From CBDCFL01 sp965216135 (GTDB lineage: Bacteria > Pseudomonadota > Alphaproteobacteria > Rhodobacterales > Rhodobacteraceae), in the NCBI GenBank assembly GCA_965216135.1, contig CBDCFL010000022.1, forward strand, positions 310,001 through 374,000: 64,000 nucleotides of DNA. The letters run 5' to 3'. The position numbers and the translations under genes are program-made. Below the pieces are notes generated by a model. That model made no database searches. It was not told the DNA's origin and was given only the letters and a program-made list of their open reading frames with translations. Below, in pieces: positions 37,220 through 46,049 of this stretch (the first letter of the stretch is position 1; each line of letters opens with the position of its first letter).

Positions 37220-39019
37220 ATGACCCCGCTCGCCAACATCCGCAATTTCTCCATCGTCGCCCATATCGACCACGGCAAATCGACTCTCGCCGACCGGCTG
37301 ATCCAGACGACCGGCACCGTGGCCAGCCGCGACATGAAGGCGCAGCTGCTGGACACCATGGATATCGAGCGCGAGCGCGGCATCACCATCAAGGCCAACT
37401 CGGTGCGTATCGAATATGCCGCACAGGACGGCGAAACCTATATCCTCAACCTCATCGACACCCCCGGCCACGTCGATTTCGCCTATGAGGTCAGCCGAAG
37501 CATGCGCGCGGTTGAGGGCAGCCTGCTGGTGGTGGACGCCACCCAGGGCGTCGAGGCCCAGACGCTGGCCAACGTCTATCAGGCCATCGATGCGGACCAT
37601 GAGATTGTCCCGGTCCTGAACAAGATCGACCTGCCGGCGGCCGAGCCCGGCCGCATCCGCCAGCAGATCGAGGATGTGATCGGCATCGACGCCTCGGACG
37701 CCATTGAGATCTCCGCCAAGACCGGCGCCGGCATCGGCCAGGTTCTGGAAGCCATCGTCACCCGCCTGCCGGCCCCCAAAGGCGACGCGCAAGAGCCGCT
37801 CAAAGCCATGCTGGTCGACAGCTGGTATGACGCCTACCTCGGCGTCGTCGTCATGATCCGGGTCATCGACGGGGTGATTACCAAGGGTGACCGCATCCGC
37901 ATGATGGCGACCAACGCCACCTATGGCATCGACCGCCTGGCCGTCCTGAAGCCCGAAATGCAAGACATCCCCGCCCTCGGCCCCGGCGAAATCGGCGTCC
38001 TGACCGCAAGCATCAAACAGGTCCGCGACACCCGCGTCGGCGACACCATCACCCACGAAAAATTTGGCACCGACCAACCGTTGCCCGGCTTCAAACCGTC
38101 CCAGCCGGTGGTCTTCTGCGGCCTCTTCCCGGTCGACAACGCCGAATTTTCAGATCTGCGCGAGGCCATCGGCAAACTGGCGCTCAACGACGCCTCCTTC
38201 ACCTCCGAAATGGAAACCAGCGCGGCCTTGGGCTTCGGTTTCCGCTGCGGTTTCCTCGGCCTGCTGCATCTGGAGGTCATCCGCGACCGCATCGAACGCG
38301 AGTTCGACATCGACCTGATCACCACCGCGCCCTCGGTGATCTACAAAATCCACATGCGCGATGGAGAGGTGCGCGAGTTGCACAACCCCGCCGACATGCC
38401 CGATTTGACCCATGTCGATCACATCGAGGAACCGCGCATCAAGGCGACGATCCTGGTGCCCGACGAGTATCTCGGCGATGTTTTGAAGCTCTGCCAGGAC
38501 CGCCGCGGCATCCAGATCGACCTGACCTATGCCGGATCGCGGGCGATGGTCGTATATGATTTACCATTAAACGAAGTGGTTTTCGACTTCTACGACCGGT
38601 TGAAATCGGTGACCAAGGGCTATGCGAGCTTTGATTATTCGCTGGAAGGCTATCGCGAGGATTACCTGGTCAAGATGCAGGTGCTGGTCAACGAGGAACC
38701 GGTCGATGCGCTCTCGACCATGGTCCACCACGACCGCGCCGAGGCCCGCGGCCGGGCGATGGTGGAAAAACTCAAAGAGCTGATCCCGCGCCACATGTTC
38801 AAAATCCCGATCCAGGCGGCCATCGGCGGCCGGGTGATCGCCCGCGAGACTTTGAGCGCGATGAGGAAGGACGTGACCGCCAAATGCTACGGCGGCGATG
38901 TGACCCGCAAGAAGAAACTGTTGGAAAAGCAGAAGGCGGGTAAGAAGAAGATGCGCGAGTTCGGAAAGGTGCGCATTCCGCAGGAGGCGTTTATAAGCGC
39001 CCTCAAAATGGATGGCTGA
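37220..39019 (+). CDS. lepA: elongation factor 4 (LepA, back-translocating GTPase)
   Basis: The 599-residue translational GTPase has G1 AHIDHGKSTLADRLI, G2 ERERGITIKAN, G3 DTPGHVDFAYEV, G4 NKIDLPAAEP and the LepA-specific C-terminal domain ending KKMREFGKVRIPQEAFISAL plus KMDG. It acts on stalled ribosomes. It is intact and full length. A diverged copy of its last 24 codons is found at 40640-40714, beyond a DUF4160/DUF2442 gene pair. Confidence 0.95.
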   Translation: MTPLANIRNFSIVAHIDHGKSTLADRLIQTTGTVASRDMKAQLLDTMDIERERGITIKANSVRIEYAAQDGETYILNLIDTPGHVDFAYEVSRSMRAVEGSLLVVDATQGVEAQTLANVYQAIDADHEIVPVLNKIDLPAAEPGRIRQQIEDVIGIDASDAIEISAKTGAGIGQVLEAIVTRLPAPKGDAQEPLKAMLVDSWYDAYLGVVVMIRVIDGVITKGDRIRMMATNATYGIDRLAVLKPEMQDIPALGPGEIGVLTASIKQVRDTRVGDTITHEKFGTDQPLPGFKPSQPVVFCGLFPVDNAEFSDLREAIGKLALNDASFTSEMETSAALGFGFRCGFLGLLHLEVIRDRIEREFDIDLITTAPSVIYKIHMRDGEVRELHNPADMPDLTHVDHIEEPRIKATILVPDEYLGDVLKLCQDRRGIQIDLTYAGSRAMVVYDLPLNEVVFDFYDRLKSVTKGYASFDYSLEGYREDYLVKMQVLVNEEPVDALSTMVHHDRAEARGRAMVEKLKELIPRHMFKIPIQAAIGGRVIARETLSAMRKDVTAKCYGGDVTRKKKLLEKQKAGKKKMREFGKVRIPQEAFISALKMDG

Positions 39020-39088
39020 CAACGCGCACGCCGTCGGCGAACGTCCTGGCATGCCGACCGTCTTTCGCCACGATGGCTTTCGTTTTTT

Positions 39089-40202
39089 CCGTGCCTATCC
39101 GGTTGTCACCCACACCCACTATATGTAGGGTGTGGCGTCGAGTGGCTCGGGAGGCGGACGAAGCGGGGATGGATGTTCCGCAGCGCGAAGACCTTTCGTT
39201 TCCGCGGTCGCTTCCCGAGTTTCAACGACTTTTCCCGGATGACGCGGCCTGTGCCGCCTACCTGGAGAAGGCGCGGTGGGGTGACGGGTTCGTCTGCCCC
39301 CATTGCCAGACGGCGGCAGAGCCGTTCCGCTTCACCAGCCGGCCCGGCGTCTTGCGCTGTCGAAAGTGCCGCCGCGACACCGGGCTGACGGCGGGGACGG
39401 TCATGGAGCGCTCCCATACGTCGCTGGGCGTATGGTTCTGGGCGGCCTATCTGGTTGCCAGCCAGACGCCCGGCATGTCTGCCACACAGTTCCAGCGCCA
39501 GGTCGGGCTTTCCCGTTACGAAACCGCCTTTCAGATCCTCCACAAGCTCCGCGCTGGTATGGTTCGGCCGGATCAGGACCGCATCGGCAGCGAGGCCTGC
39601 GACCATGTCGAAGTCGACGAAACCTGGGTCGGCGGCCGCACGCGCGGCAAGGGCCGGGGCGTTCACCACAAGCTTCTTGTCGCCAGCGCCGTTGAAGTGC
39701 GACAGCGCAAGCCGGGAACCAAGCTCGATAAGCGGAAGGGCGGTCGCTACGCCGGACGTGTCCGACTCGCTGTCGTGCCAGACCGCAGCGCGGAATCGCT
39801 CTGCGGCTTTGTCGAGGGCGCCGTTACTTCGGGTGCGTCGGTCATCACCGACGATTGGTCCGGCTATACCAGCCTCGCCAAGCGCGGCTACAAACACCTC
39901 GCCGTCGCCGAGCGAGGCAACTCCCAGGTCGCTGAGGAGTATCTGCCGATCATTCATCTCGTCTTCGCCAACCTGAAGACGTGGCTGAGTGGCATTCATC
40001 ACGGCGTGAGCCACCAGCACCTCCAAGCCTACCTCAACGAGTTCACCTTCCGCTTCAACAGGCGGTTCTACCCGTTCAACGCCTTCCGGTCCCTGCTCGG
40101 AATCGCTGGCGATGTCACCGCTCCCACTTACGCCGAGCTTTACTCGGGCGACTGGGAGCACCCTAGATGTAGTGGGTGTGGGTGACAACCGGATAGGCAC
40201 GG
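39089..40202 (+). mobile_element. IS1595-family element (1114 bp)
   Basis: Perfect 33-bp terminal inverted repeats begin CCGTGCCTATCCGGTTGTCA (39089) and its inverse ends at 40202. TTTTTT flanks both sides (39083-39088, 40203-40208) and serves as the apparent 6-bp target duplication, shorter than the 8 bp usual for this family. The element carries one transposase and interrupts the DUF4160 gene. Confidence 0.9.
39169..40185 (+). CDS. IS1595-family transposase (ISXO2-like DDE)
   Basis: The 338-residue protein has an N-terminal zinc ribbon (CPHC then CRKC around residues 45-70) and an ISXO2-like DDE domain with HVEVDETWVGGRTRG, SVITDDWSGYTSL and a NEFTFRFNRR region. The ATG at 39169 begins MDVPQREDLSFPRSLPEFQR, the usual family start. 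It appears intact. Confidence 0.92.
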   Translation: MDVPQREDLSFPRSLPEFQRLFPDDAACAAYLEKARWGDGFVCPHCQTAAEPFRFTSRPGVLRCRKCRRDTGLTAGTVMERSHTSLGVWFWAAYLVASQTPGMSATQFQRQVGLSRYETAFQILHKLRAGMVRPDQDRIGSEACDHVEVDETWVGGRTRGKGRGVHHKLLVASAVEVRQRKPGTKLDKRKGGRYAGRVRLAVVPDRSAESLCGFVEGAVTSGASVITDDWSGYTSLAKRGYKHLAVAERGNSQVAEEYLPIIHLVFANLKTWLSGIHHGVSHQHLQAYLNEFTFRFNRRFYPFNAFRSLLGIAGDVTAPTYAELYSGDWEHPRCSGCG

Positions 40203-40393
40203 TTTTTTCTTTTACTCCAACGAAGGCGACCCGCGCGAACCGGTCCACATCCAGGTGATGAGAGGCGGCGGCGAAGCGAAATTCTGGCTGCAGCCAGTTG
40301 CGGTAGCACGCAGTGCGGGCTTTGATGCGCGAACCTTGCACGAACTGGCGGCAATCATCGGCGACAACGCCGACCGCATCGAAAGGGCCTGGC

Positions 40394-40627
40394 ATGAACA
40401 TTTCAGCTGAAAGCGTACGTTTCGACGATGACACGATGTGGCTCTCCCTCACAGATGGCCGGACTTTGGGCGTTCCGCTGGCCTGGTTTCCCAAGCTGCT
40501 GGATGCAACCGCCAAGGAGCGCGCGGGCGTCGAGATCACCGCCTACGGCCTGCACTGGAACGCGCTCGACGAGGACATCTCGGTCCCGGCGCTGCTTGCG
40601 GGCAAGGGGGATGTGGAGGCGGCGTGA
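40394..40627 (+). CDS. DUF2442 domain protein (partner of DUF4160)
   Basis: The 77-residue protein reads MNISAESVRFDDDTMWLSLT then DGRTLGVPLAWFPKLLDATA, and ends LDEDISVPALLAGKGD, the complete DUF2442 domain. Its start lies inside the last codons of DUF4160 (overlap 17 bp), so the two were co-translated. In toxin-antitoxin proposals one member would neutralise the other. With DUF4160 split by the IS, only this partner remains whole. Confidence 0.85.
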   Translation: MNISAESVRFDDDTMWLSLTDGRTLGVPLAWFPKLLDATAKERAGVEITAYGLHWNALDEDISVPALLAGKGDVEAA

Positions 40628-40639
40628 CCGGTGCCGTGA

Positions 40640-40714
40640 AAGAAGCTGCGCTAGTTCGGCAAGGTCGAGATCCCGCAGGAGGCGTTTATTTCGGCGCTGA
40701 AGATGGATGGGTGA
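40640..40714 (+). pseudogene. second, diverged copy of the lepA 3' end
   Basis: Twenty-five codons read KKLR, TAG, FGKVEIPQEAFISALKMDG and TGA, matching KKMREFGKVRIPQEAFISAL plus KMDG at the true lepA terminus. About 80 percent of bases match, with many silent differences. It lies directly after DUF2442, so the DUF4160/DUF2442 pair is bracketed by two lepA tails. The in-frame TAG replaces the Glu codon. Confidence 0.8.
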
Positions 40715-40743
40715 GAAGCACTCGTTCTTGATCGGGAGAAAAT

Positions 40744-41215
40744 ATGCCAAGATATGAATTGGAATTGCCAATTGGAGAAATATCAGCTCCGAACTTTACG
40801 GCGCTTCTAAAATTAATTGAGCTCGAGGCTGAGGCCTGGAAATTTGCAAACCTTTACGCAGCGGAGAAGGTATATTCGCCGCACCGATTTGGTGATTTTG
40901 ATGACCCGATGCGGAAGTTTGCGGGCTTTTGGTCCGATGTATGGCACGAAATCAATAACTTAGATGACAAGTCAGCCAAAGAAAAGTTCGAGCACATTAA
41001 GCAACTAATCGATATCGGAGACTACGTACCGCCAGCGTCGTCAAGCCCAATCGGAGCGGCAATTACTCGATTACACGAGAATGGTGAAACAAATGCCGCA
41101 TTGAATCTTATTGTGGGATATATTGTCGAACACCGAGCCGCAAATTGGCACATATTACAGCCGATGACGCCGATCAAGGGAATCCCGAAGGCGCTCAATC
41201 AGCCCTTTATTGTTG
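40744..41215 (+). pseudogene. DUF6161-type protein, N-terminal piece (cut by IS nest)
   Basis: From an ATG at 40744 (GGGAG nearby) about 155 residues read MPRYELELPIGEISAPNFTA to KGIPKALNQPFIVGF. Base composition is clearly lower in GC than the flanking core genes. The frame then enters IS66 sequence. The matching C-terminal half lies at about 46050-46999. The low GC suggests acquisition by transfer. Function is unknown. Confidence 0.7.
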
Positions 41216-41226
41216 GCTTTCTCACT

Positions 41227-41574
41227 CTATCCAGCCGTCAGTGGGCGCCATGTTCGCAGCGGCGCTCGCCAGTCTATGCCTTCCAGCAACATCGCCAGCT
41301 GCGCCGGGCTGATCGTCAGCTTGCCAGCCGCAATCGACGGCCAGACGAACCGTCCGCGCTCTAACCGCTTGGAGAACAGGCACGCGCCTTGGCCGTCCCA
41401 CCAGATCACCTTGATCAGATCGCCGCGACGACCCCGGAAAACAAACAGATGACCGGAATACGGGTCTTGGCGAAGAACCGCCTCAGCCAGAGATGACAAG
41501 CCGACAAACCCCTTGCGCATGTCCGTCACACCGCCCGCAAGCCAGATCTTCGTCGATGCCGGAACCGGGATCAT
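41227..41574 (-). CDS. tnpB: IS66 family accessory protein TnpB
   Basis: The 115-residue protein reads MIPVPASTKIWLAGGVTDMR, KGFVGLSSLAEAVL, HLFVFRGRRGDLIKVIWWDG and ends TWRPLTAG. These are the invariant TnpB (Orf2) motifs of IS66. TnpB is required for IS66 transposition but its activity is unknown. The frame is intact and its ATG overlaps the tnpA stop. Confidence 0.92.
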   Translation of the reverse strand: MIPVPASTKIWLAGGVTDMRKGFVGLSSLAEAVLRQDPYSGHLFVFRGRRGDLIKVIWWDGQGACLFSKRLERGRFVWPSIAAGKLTISPAQLAMLLEGIDWRAPLRTWRPLTAG

Positions 41575-41930
41575 GTCGCCAGGCCGCGCACAAGGCGCGA
41601 CACCGCGTCAGGATCAAAACCGCCACTCACGCAGAGACTGAGACCGTTGGACAATGTGATCTCGATCCTGCTGTCCGAGGCGACGGCATCGCCATTCGCC
41701 ATGGCTGCGCCAGGTGAAGCGTCGGGCAGAACCTCGACCGGCAAGAACGACGGAAGATCATCTGCCGACGGCATGAACCGTGGATCGCGAAGCCATTTGA
41801 AAACCATGTTGGCGTTCACGTCATAACGACGCACAACCCGAGAAACCGAGACCCCCGGCACCCGCGTCTGCGCCACGATCCGGCGCTTCTCATCGTCTTC
41901 CCAGATCCGACGCCGCCGCTTCCTCGCCAT
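41571..41930 (-). CDS. tnpA: IS66 family protein TnpA
   Basis: From MARKRRRRIWEDDEKRRIVA the protein has an HTH (VSRVVRRYDVNANMVFKWLR) and an acidic/Ser-rich linker, ending ITLSNGLSLCVSGGFDPDAV. It is a DNA-binding accessory protein of IS66. The start at 41930 is preferred over an upstream ATG at 41972 because it matches the family N-terminus. Confidence 0.88.
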   Translation of the reverse strand: MARKRRRRIWEDDEKRRIVAQTRVPGVSVSRVVRRYDVNANMVFKWLRDPRFMPSADDLPSFLPVEVLPDASPGAAMANGDAVASDSRIEITLSNGLSLCVSGGFDPDAVSRLVRGLAT

Positions 41931-42090
41931 CGATGATCCCCGATAGTGTCCACCATCGATAGTGGGCACCATCGCCCGCTATCGAAGCGTAAGACTCTCA
42001 GGTGTCAGAAAATCCGCAAGGTCGGCGACGCCGGACGCATACGTTAAAGTGTTGCGTCGACCGGTTGAAATCGCAGGGCTATGCCGACCT

Positions 42091-42966
42091 TCAAACACCG
42101 TCCCAACGTCTCAGCATCCAATACCACTGTTCTGGGTCTGCTAGGATCCGCGCAGATAGACTGTCATTAAAGGCACGGGTCATGGTGATGCTGTCGGTGT
42201 GGGGGATTGGGGCTTCGAATTCCACTCGAAATGCGTTCCCGTCATCAATGCGAATACCATAAGCAGGGATCATGGGCAGATCGTATTTGAGTGCAAGCTG
42301 GGCAGGGGAGAGAGATGTGAGGGCGTCAAGACCAAGAAACGGTATCCGTACACCTTCCGGATATTTTTCATCTAACAAGATAGAAATAATGCCGCCATCC
42401 CGCAGATGACGCACAAGGGCCCTAGTACCAACGTGGCCGGTTGCCAAAATCGGTTTTCCCCCCGCTTCGATACCAGCAAGAATTCGGCGTGCGTAATGGC
42501 GATTTTTATGGGGGCGATAGACGCCTCCGCTTTCCATCCCGTGCAATTTGATCACGGCGCGAACTGCTTCCCATTGCCCAAAATGGCCGGAAACAATAAT
42601 CGCCCCTTTACCAGCTGCGTTCGCCTCTTTCAGGGCGGCAAGGCCGGGGCCAGAGCTTCTGAATTTGTGGTGTTGCGTTTGAAATTCAGCATCGTGGTAT
42701 ATCTCAAAAAGTGTTCGCCCCATATGCCTGCCCATATTTTGACCAAGCTTCCCGCGCGCGCTGCGCTTCATATTGGGAAAAACTCGTTTTGCTTCGCGGT
42801 CAAATCGGCTTCTTGCAGGCGGAAACCAACGCATGACCGTTCCAAAAGTTGTGCCCAAACCACGGGACCGCAAATCAAAGGTGCGCCAGCGAAAAACAGT
42901 AAGCGCCGACCACAAAGGGAAGTATCTAGCGTGATGTAAAACTGATTTCAGAGAGGTGGAAAGCAT
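42091..42966 (-). CDS. lysophospholipid / lipid A acyltransferase (LpxL/HtrB family)
   Basis: The 291-residue protein has the acyltransferase motif SGHFGQWEAVRAV (HxxxxE), the Arg region GVYRPHKNRHYARR, and ends DPEQWYWMLRRWDGV, as LpxL proteins do. It may acylate lipid A or ornithine lipid at the inner membrane. It appears complete although it sits inside the IS nest that splits the DUF6161 gene, between IS66 and IS1182. No ribosome-binding site is obvious at the chosen ATG and upstream context is disrupted, so expression is uncertain. Confidence 0.82.
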   Translation of the reverse strand: MLSTSLKSVLHHARYFPLWSALTVFRWRTFDLRSRGLGTTFGTVMRWFPPARSRFDREAKRVFPNMKRSARGKLGQNMGRHMGRTLFEIYHDAEFQTQHHKFRSSGPGLAALKEANAAGKGAIIVSGHFGQWEAVRAVIKLHGMESGGVYRPHKNRHYARRILAGIEAGGKPILATGHVGTRALVRHLRDGGIISILLDEKYPEGVRIPFLGLDALTSLSPAQLALKYDLPMIPAYGIRIDDGNAFRVEFEAPIPHTDSITMTRAFNDSLSARILADPEQWYWMLRRWDGV

Positions 42967-43105
42967 AACCCGGCATTCTCCATTTGGCTTGCCTCCCGTG
43001 AGGCTAAAGCAACCGAAGGCGACTTTCCAGGCGATTTCTGCCTCCGATCCGCGTGTGGTGCTGCGTGCCGGCCGGATAGCACGACCAAACAGGCCGATCC
43101 GACCG

Positions 43106-44576
43106 CTTAACAGCCCGTTGATTAAGTGGCTTTTTCCGGCTCTCACTCCCAGATGAGGAATGCGGCGGCGAAAACCGTCTGGCCGCTTTGCGAGACCCCC
43201 AGTGCGACCAGCATGGCCCCGGTGGGCGTGAGCAGCACGAAAATACCGCCATATCCGCCCGCCACGGCCTCGCGCGGGGTGCCGGTGCCGATGAGTTGGC
43301 GCATCAGCAACGAGAGGTTGTGGCCGGCGACGTGAAGCAGGTATCGCTTGTGCACGTTCTCGCGGCCCCGAAGCCAGGTCCGGCGCATGCCGCCGCGATC
43401 GAGGTTGTGGGCGAAGGAGCGCTCGACGATCTCGGCGCGCAGCTTGAAGGCTTCTTTGGCCACCCCCGATAACAGCCGGGTCCGGTTGTTGGTGACCGCC
43501 CGCCGCGCCGCCTCGTCGCCGCGCCAGCGCGCGAAGCCCTTCGCCTTGGGCTCGGCGATCCGCGTCTTCCACGGGCCGTTGTCCAAGGCCTTCAAGACCG
43601 CCCGTGAGTGATAGCCTTTGTCGGTCACACATTCGGCCGGGTCCTCAGCCGTCGGCGCCGCGTCAACGCTGGCAAGGTTCTCCTGGGCCGCCGCCAGCGT
43701 CTTGGGAAGCGTCGTCGTGTCGCCCTCGTCGGCGGGGTGCAGCTCGGCCGCCACCACCGCGCCGGTGTCCAGATCCACCGCGTGCTCAGGCTTGTAGGCC
43801 AGATGGGTCGTGCCGTCCTTCATCTTGGCGATCTTGGCCTCGGGGTCGCTCCTGGAAACCCAGTCCTGGTTCGAGAGCTTCTTGCCCTTGCGCTTGCGGT
43901 CCAGACGCGCCCGGTCCTCGGCCGTGGGCGTCTCGATACCGCTCTCCTGGGCCAAGCGCTCCAGCATCCCCCGGTAACCCTCGCCCGTGTCCCTTCGCAC
44001 GATGTTGCGCAGCGCCGCGTTGGCCTCCATGGTCGAGGCATCCACCCCGATACGATCGCCCTTGACCAGACCTGCTTCGGCAATCAGCGCCAGAACCCAG
44101 TCGAAGATCGCCGTGTGAACTTCATGAGGCAGGCGCGTGCGGGTCCGTGACAGCCAGGAATGGTCCGGCACCCGCTCCCGGTTCTCAAGCCGCAGGAACT
44201 CCCGAAGCGACAGGGAATCCGAGCAACGCCACTCCAGACCGCGCTCTGAGTCGATGCCCTCGAAGTAGCCCACCAGGTGCATGCGGAAATAGCGCCCGGG
44301 CGGCACCGAGGGCGCGCCCATCCTGGCCGCGTAATAGGGCCGGCAGCTCGCCTCGGCAAAGGCGTCGAAGCCGCCCTCGATCAGCACCGACTGCAGGCGG
44401 TCGTAAAACACATGACCCGGCGAGCGCGGCATCTCCGCCCAGCCCACCATCAAGTCCCCCTGACGATCCTTCTGCTGTCCCATCGCCATCGGCGAATCCT
44501 CCGGTCAAATCAGAACATCAAAGAATCAGACCAGGCCGCTTGCGTCCAGTGCCGACTTCGTCAACGGGCTGTTAAG
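43106..44576 (-). mobile_element. IS1182-family element (about 1.47 kb)
   Basis: Inverted ends CTTAACAGCCCGTTGA (43106) and its inverse (to 44576) bound a single intact transposase gene. TTAACAGCCCGTTG is a typical IS1182-group terminus. No convincing target duplication was found, so flanking rearrangement is possible. It lies between the acyltransferase gene and the IS1380 element. Confidence 0.85.
43143..44489 (-). CDS. IS1182-family transposase
   Basis: The 448-residue protein has an N-terminal DUF772-type domain (YYAARMGAPSVPPGRYFRMH, LRLENRERVPDHSWLSRTRT). A DDE domain follows with GDRIGVDASTMEANAALRN, LAYKPEHAVDLDTGAVVAAE and VTDKGYHSRAVL. It is uninterrupted and full length. Catalytic Asp residues in VDAS and TDKGY and a late Glu in EIVERSFAHN are visible. 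Confidence 0.92.
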   Translation of the reverse strand: MAMGQQKDRQGDLMVGWAEMPRSPGHVFYDRLQSVLIEGGFDAFAEASCRPYYAARMGAPSVPPGRYFRMHLVGYFEGIDSERGLEWRCSDSLSLREFLRLENRERVPDHSWLSRTRTRLPHEVHTAIFDWVLALIAEAGLVKGDRIGVDASTMEANAALRNIVRRDTGEGYRGMLERLAQESGIETPTAEDRARLDRKRKGKKLSNQDWVSRSDPEAKIAKMKDGTTHLAYKPEHAVDLDTGAVVAAELHPADEGDTTTLPKTLAAAQENLASVDAAPTAEDPAECVTDKGYHSRAVLKALDNGPWKTRIAEPKAKGFARWRGDEAARRAVTNNRTRLLSGVAKEAFKLRAEIVERSFAHNLDRGGMRRTWLRGRENVHKRYLLHVAGHNLSLLMRQLIGTGTPREAVAGGYGGIFVLLTPTGAMLVALGVSQSGQTVFAAAFLIWE

Positions 44577-44652
44577 GCGTCTCTCGACGCGTTTTCGGAC
44601 ACACCTTTCCTGTCACCAGCGTTGGATTTAGCCGATCTGGGCGGGTTTCTGG

Positions 44653-46028
44653 TCATGTGCACCCTGTTGCGGCAGGCGGATCGCGCAGCCCGTTGATCAG
44701 GCCAGGAATCCCGGCGAACACTTGCCGCGGCAGTGCCGCCTCGGCCATCTGGAAGATGGCGTAGCGGCCATGGCGCCCCAGCCGCGTACCGGTCTTGATC
44801 AGCCGTTCGCGCAAAGAGGTCAGTGACCATGTCTCGATCTCGCTGGGCGTCGCTGGCGTGCGCAGGAAGTTCGCCGGATTGTAGGCGAGGGCATGAAGCT
44901 GTAGCCGGACGGCGTTGGCGGCAAAGCGCATGCAGGAAAGCCGCGTCCACTTCAGCGCGTACTTGCCTTCCTTGATGTGCTGCCCGGCTGTGCCCCGGCC
45001 GTTGTAGAACGCCGGCACCCGCTCATTGGGCAGGCTGCGATTGGTGACGATGAAGCCCACGCGCGGGAACAACCCGCCCGGATGGAACTCGACCTTGGAC
45101 ACCACCCGGCGCGGCTTCACCCAGCTCCCCGCCTGATACTGGAAGCTGGTGCAGGTGCGGATCACCGTGTGCGACGGCCGACCCGGCCTGCGCCGCAGCA
45201 GCCGGGAAATCCGCTCATAGAGCTTGCTGTTGCCCTTGATCCGGATGGCGTAACCCCAGCCCTCGGCCTCCAGGAGATCGAACAGCGTAGGGATGGCAAA
45301 GGCGGCGTCACCTCGGAAATAGCGCCGGGTGATCGAGGGTCGCGTGTCGCTCGAATATCTTGCCAGCACCGGGCGCAGCACATCCTCCCGGCCATCGGCG
45401 CTGTGGACATTGCCGGGACGCAGCGCACATCGCTCCAGATCGCCGAACTGGTTGAACACGAACAGTGGGTGCAGGCACTTGGATTGGAAATGCCCGTTCC
45501 ACATTGCACCTTCCTGATCGCCATGCACAGGGCTCTCGGAGCTGTCCATATCCAGCGTGATGCTCTTCGGCGGCCTCCCCGGTCATGCACCGCGTCGATC
45601 CAGCGGCCGGGCAGATCAGCGAGGGCGGCGAGGTTCTCCGGTCGGGTCAGCATCTTCGTCTCGAACCGACCCATGGCGCTGGCCGACGCCGCACCCCGCT
45701 TCACCGCACGTCCACCGATGAGTTGGCGCATCACCGGATCACGGCACAGTCGGTCGGCGTCGTTGACGTCCTCATAGCCGGCAAGGCGTGGGAAAACCGA
45801 TTGGCGCAGAAGGCCGGCGAGATTGTGGCGGCCATTCCGGCCAGTGCGCGGATCGGTGATCAGCCCCGCCGCCATGTCCGTCAGCCCGAGGGCGTCGTCC
45901 AACTCGCGGTGGAGCAATAGCCCGCCGTCCGAACTGATCGACGATCCACGGAACGCGACCTTGACCGAGCAGTCGAATTGGAACCGAAGAGGGCTTGTTT
46001 GTACTTCACCCGTCGCGTTCGCTCGCAA
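44653..46028 (-). pseudogene. IS1380-family transposase, frameshifted
   Basis: The N-terminal frame (from 46028) reads VKVAFRGSSISSDGGLLLHR and ELDDALGLTDMAAGLI. After DAVHDR (about 45580) the family sequence PPKSITLDMDSSESPVHGDQ continues in another frame, with EVEFHPGG-like and YNPANFLRTPATP regions. Two extra G bases in a CGGGGAGG run would explain the shift. It forms the right side of the IS nest. Element ends were not defined. Confidence 0.85.
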
Positions 46029-46049
46029 ATTCCCGCTCCAACCCGGTTA

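Larger units (their letters stand above)
39051..40410 (+). pseudogene. DUF4160 protein, split by an IS1595-family element
   Basis: The first 13 codons (39051-39088) read MPTVFRHDGFRFF and the rest (40209-40410) reads FYSNEGDPREPVHIQVMRGG to ERAWHEHFS. Removing the IS and one TTTTTT restores an 81-residue DUF4160 protein. This family is usually paired with DUF2442, as here, and has been suggested to form toxin-antitoxin-like modules, but activity is unproven. It begins 32 bp after the lepA stop. Confidence 0.85.
41216..41975 (-). mobile_element. partial IS66-family element (tnpA and tnpB only)
   Basis: Two IS66 accessory genes are present in the normal order with a 4-bp overlap, but tnpC, which should follow tnpB, is missing; DUF6161 sequence begins about 12 bp beyond the tnpB stop. 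The outer terminus near 41975-42000 could not be defined. The copy is therefore a truncated element. Confidence 0.75.

Noticed and set aside
42967..43632. Long minus-strand frame extending the acyltransferase N-terminus by over 200 residues
   Set aside because: The extension runs antisense or out of frame through the IS1182 transposase and has no acyltransferase features. The family N-terminus starts near 42966.
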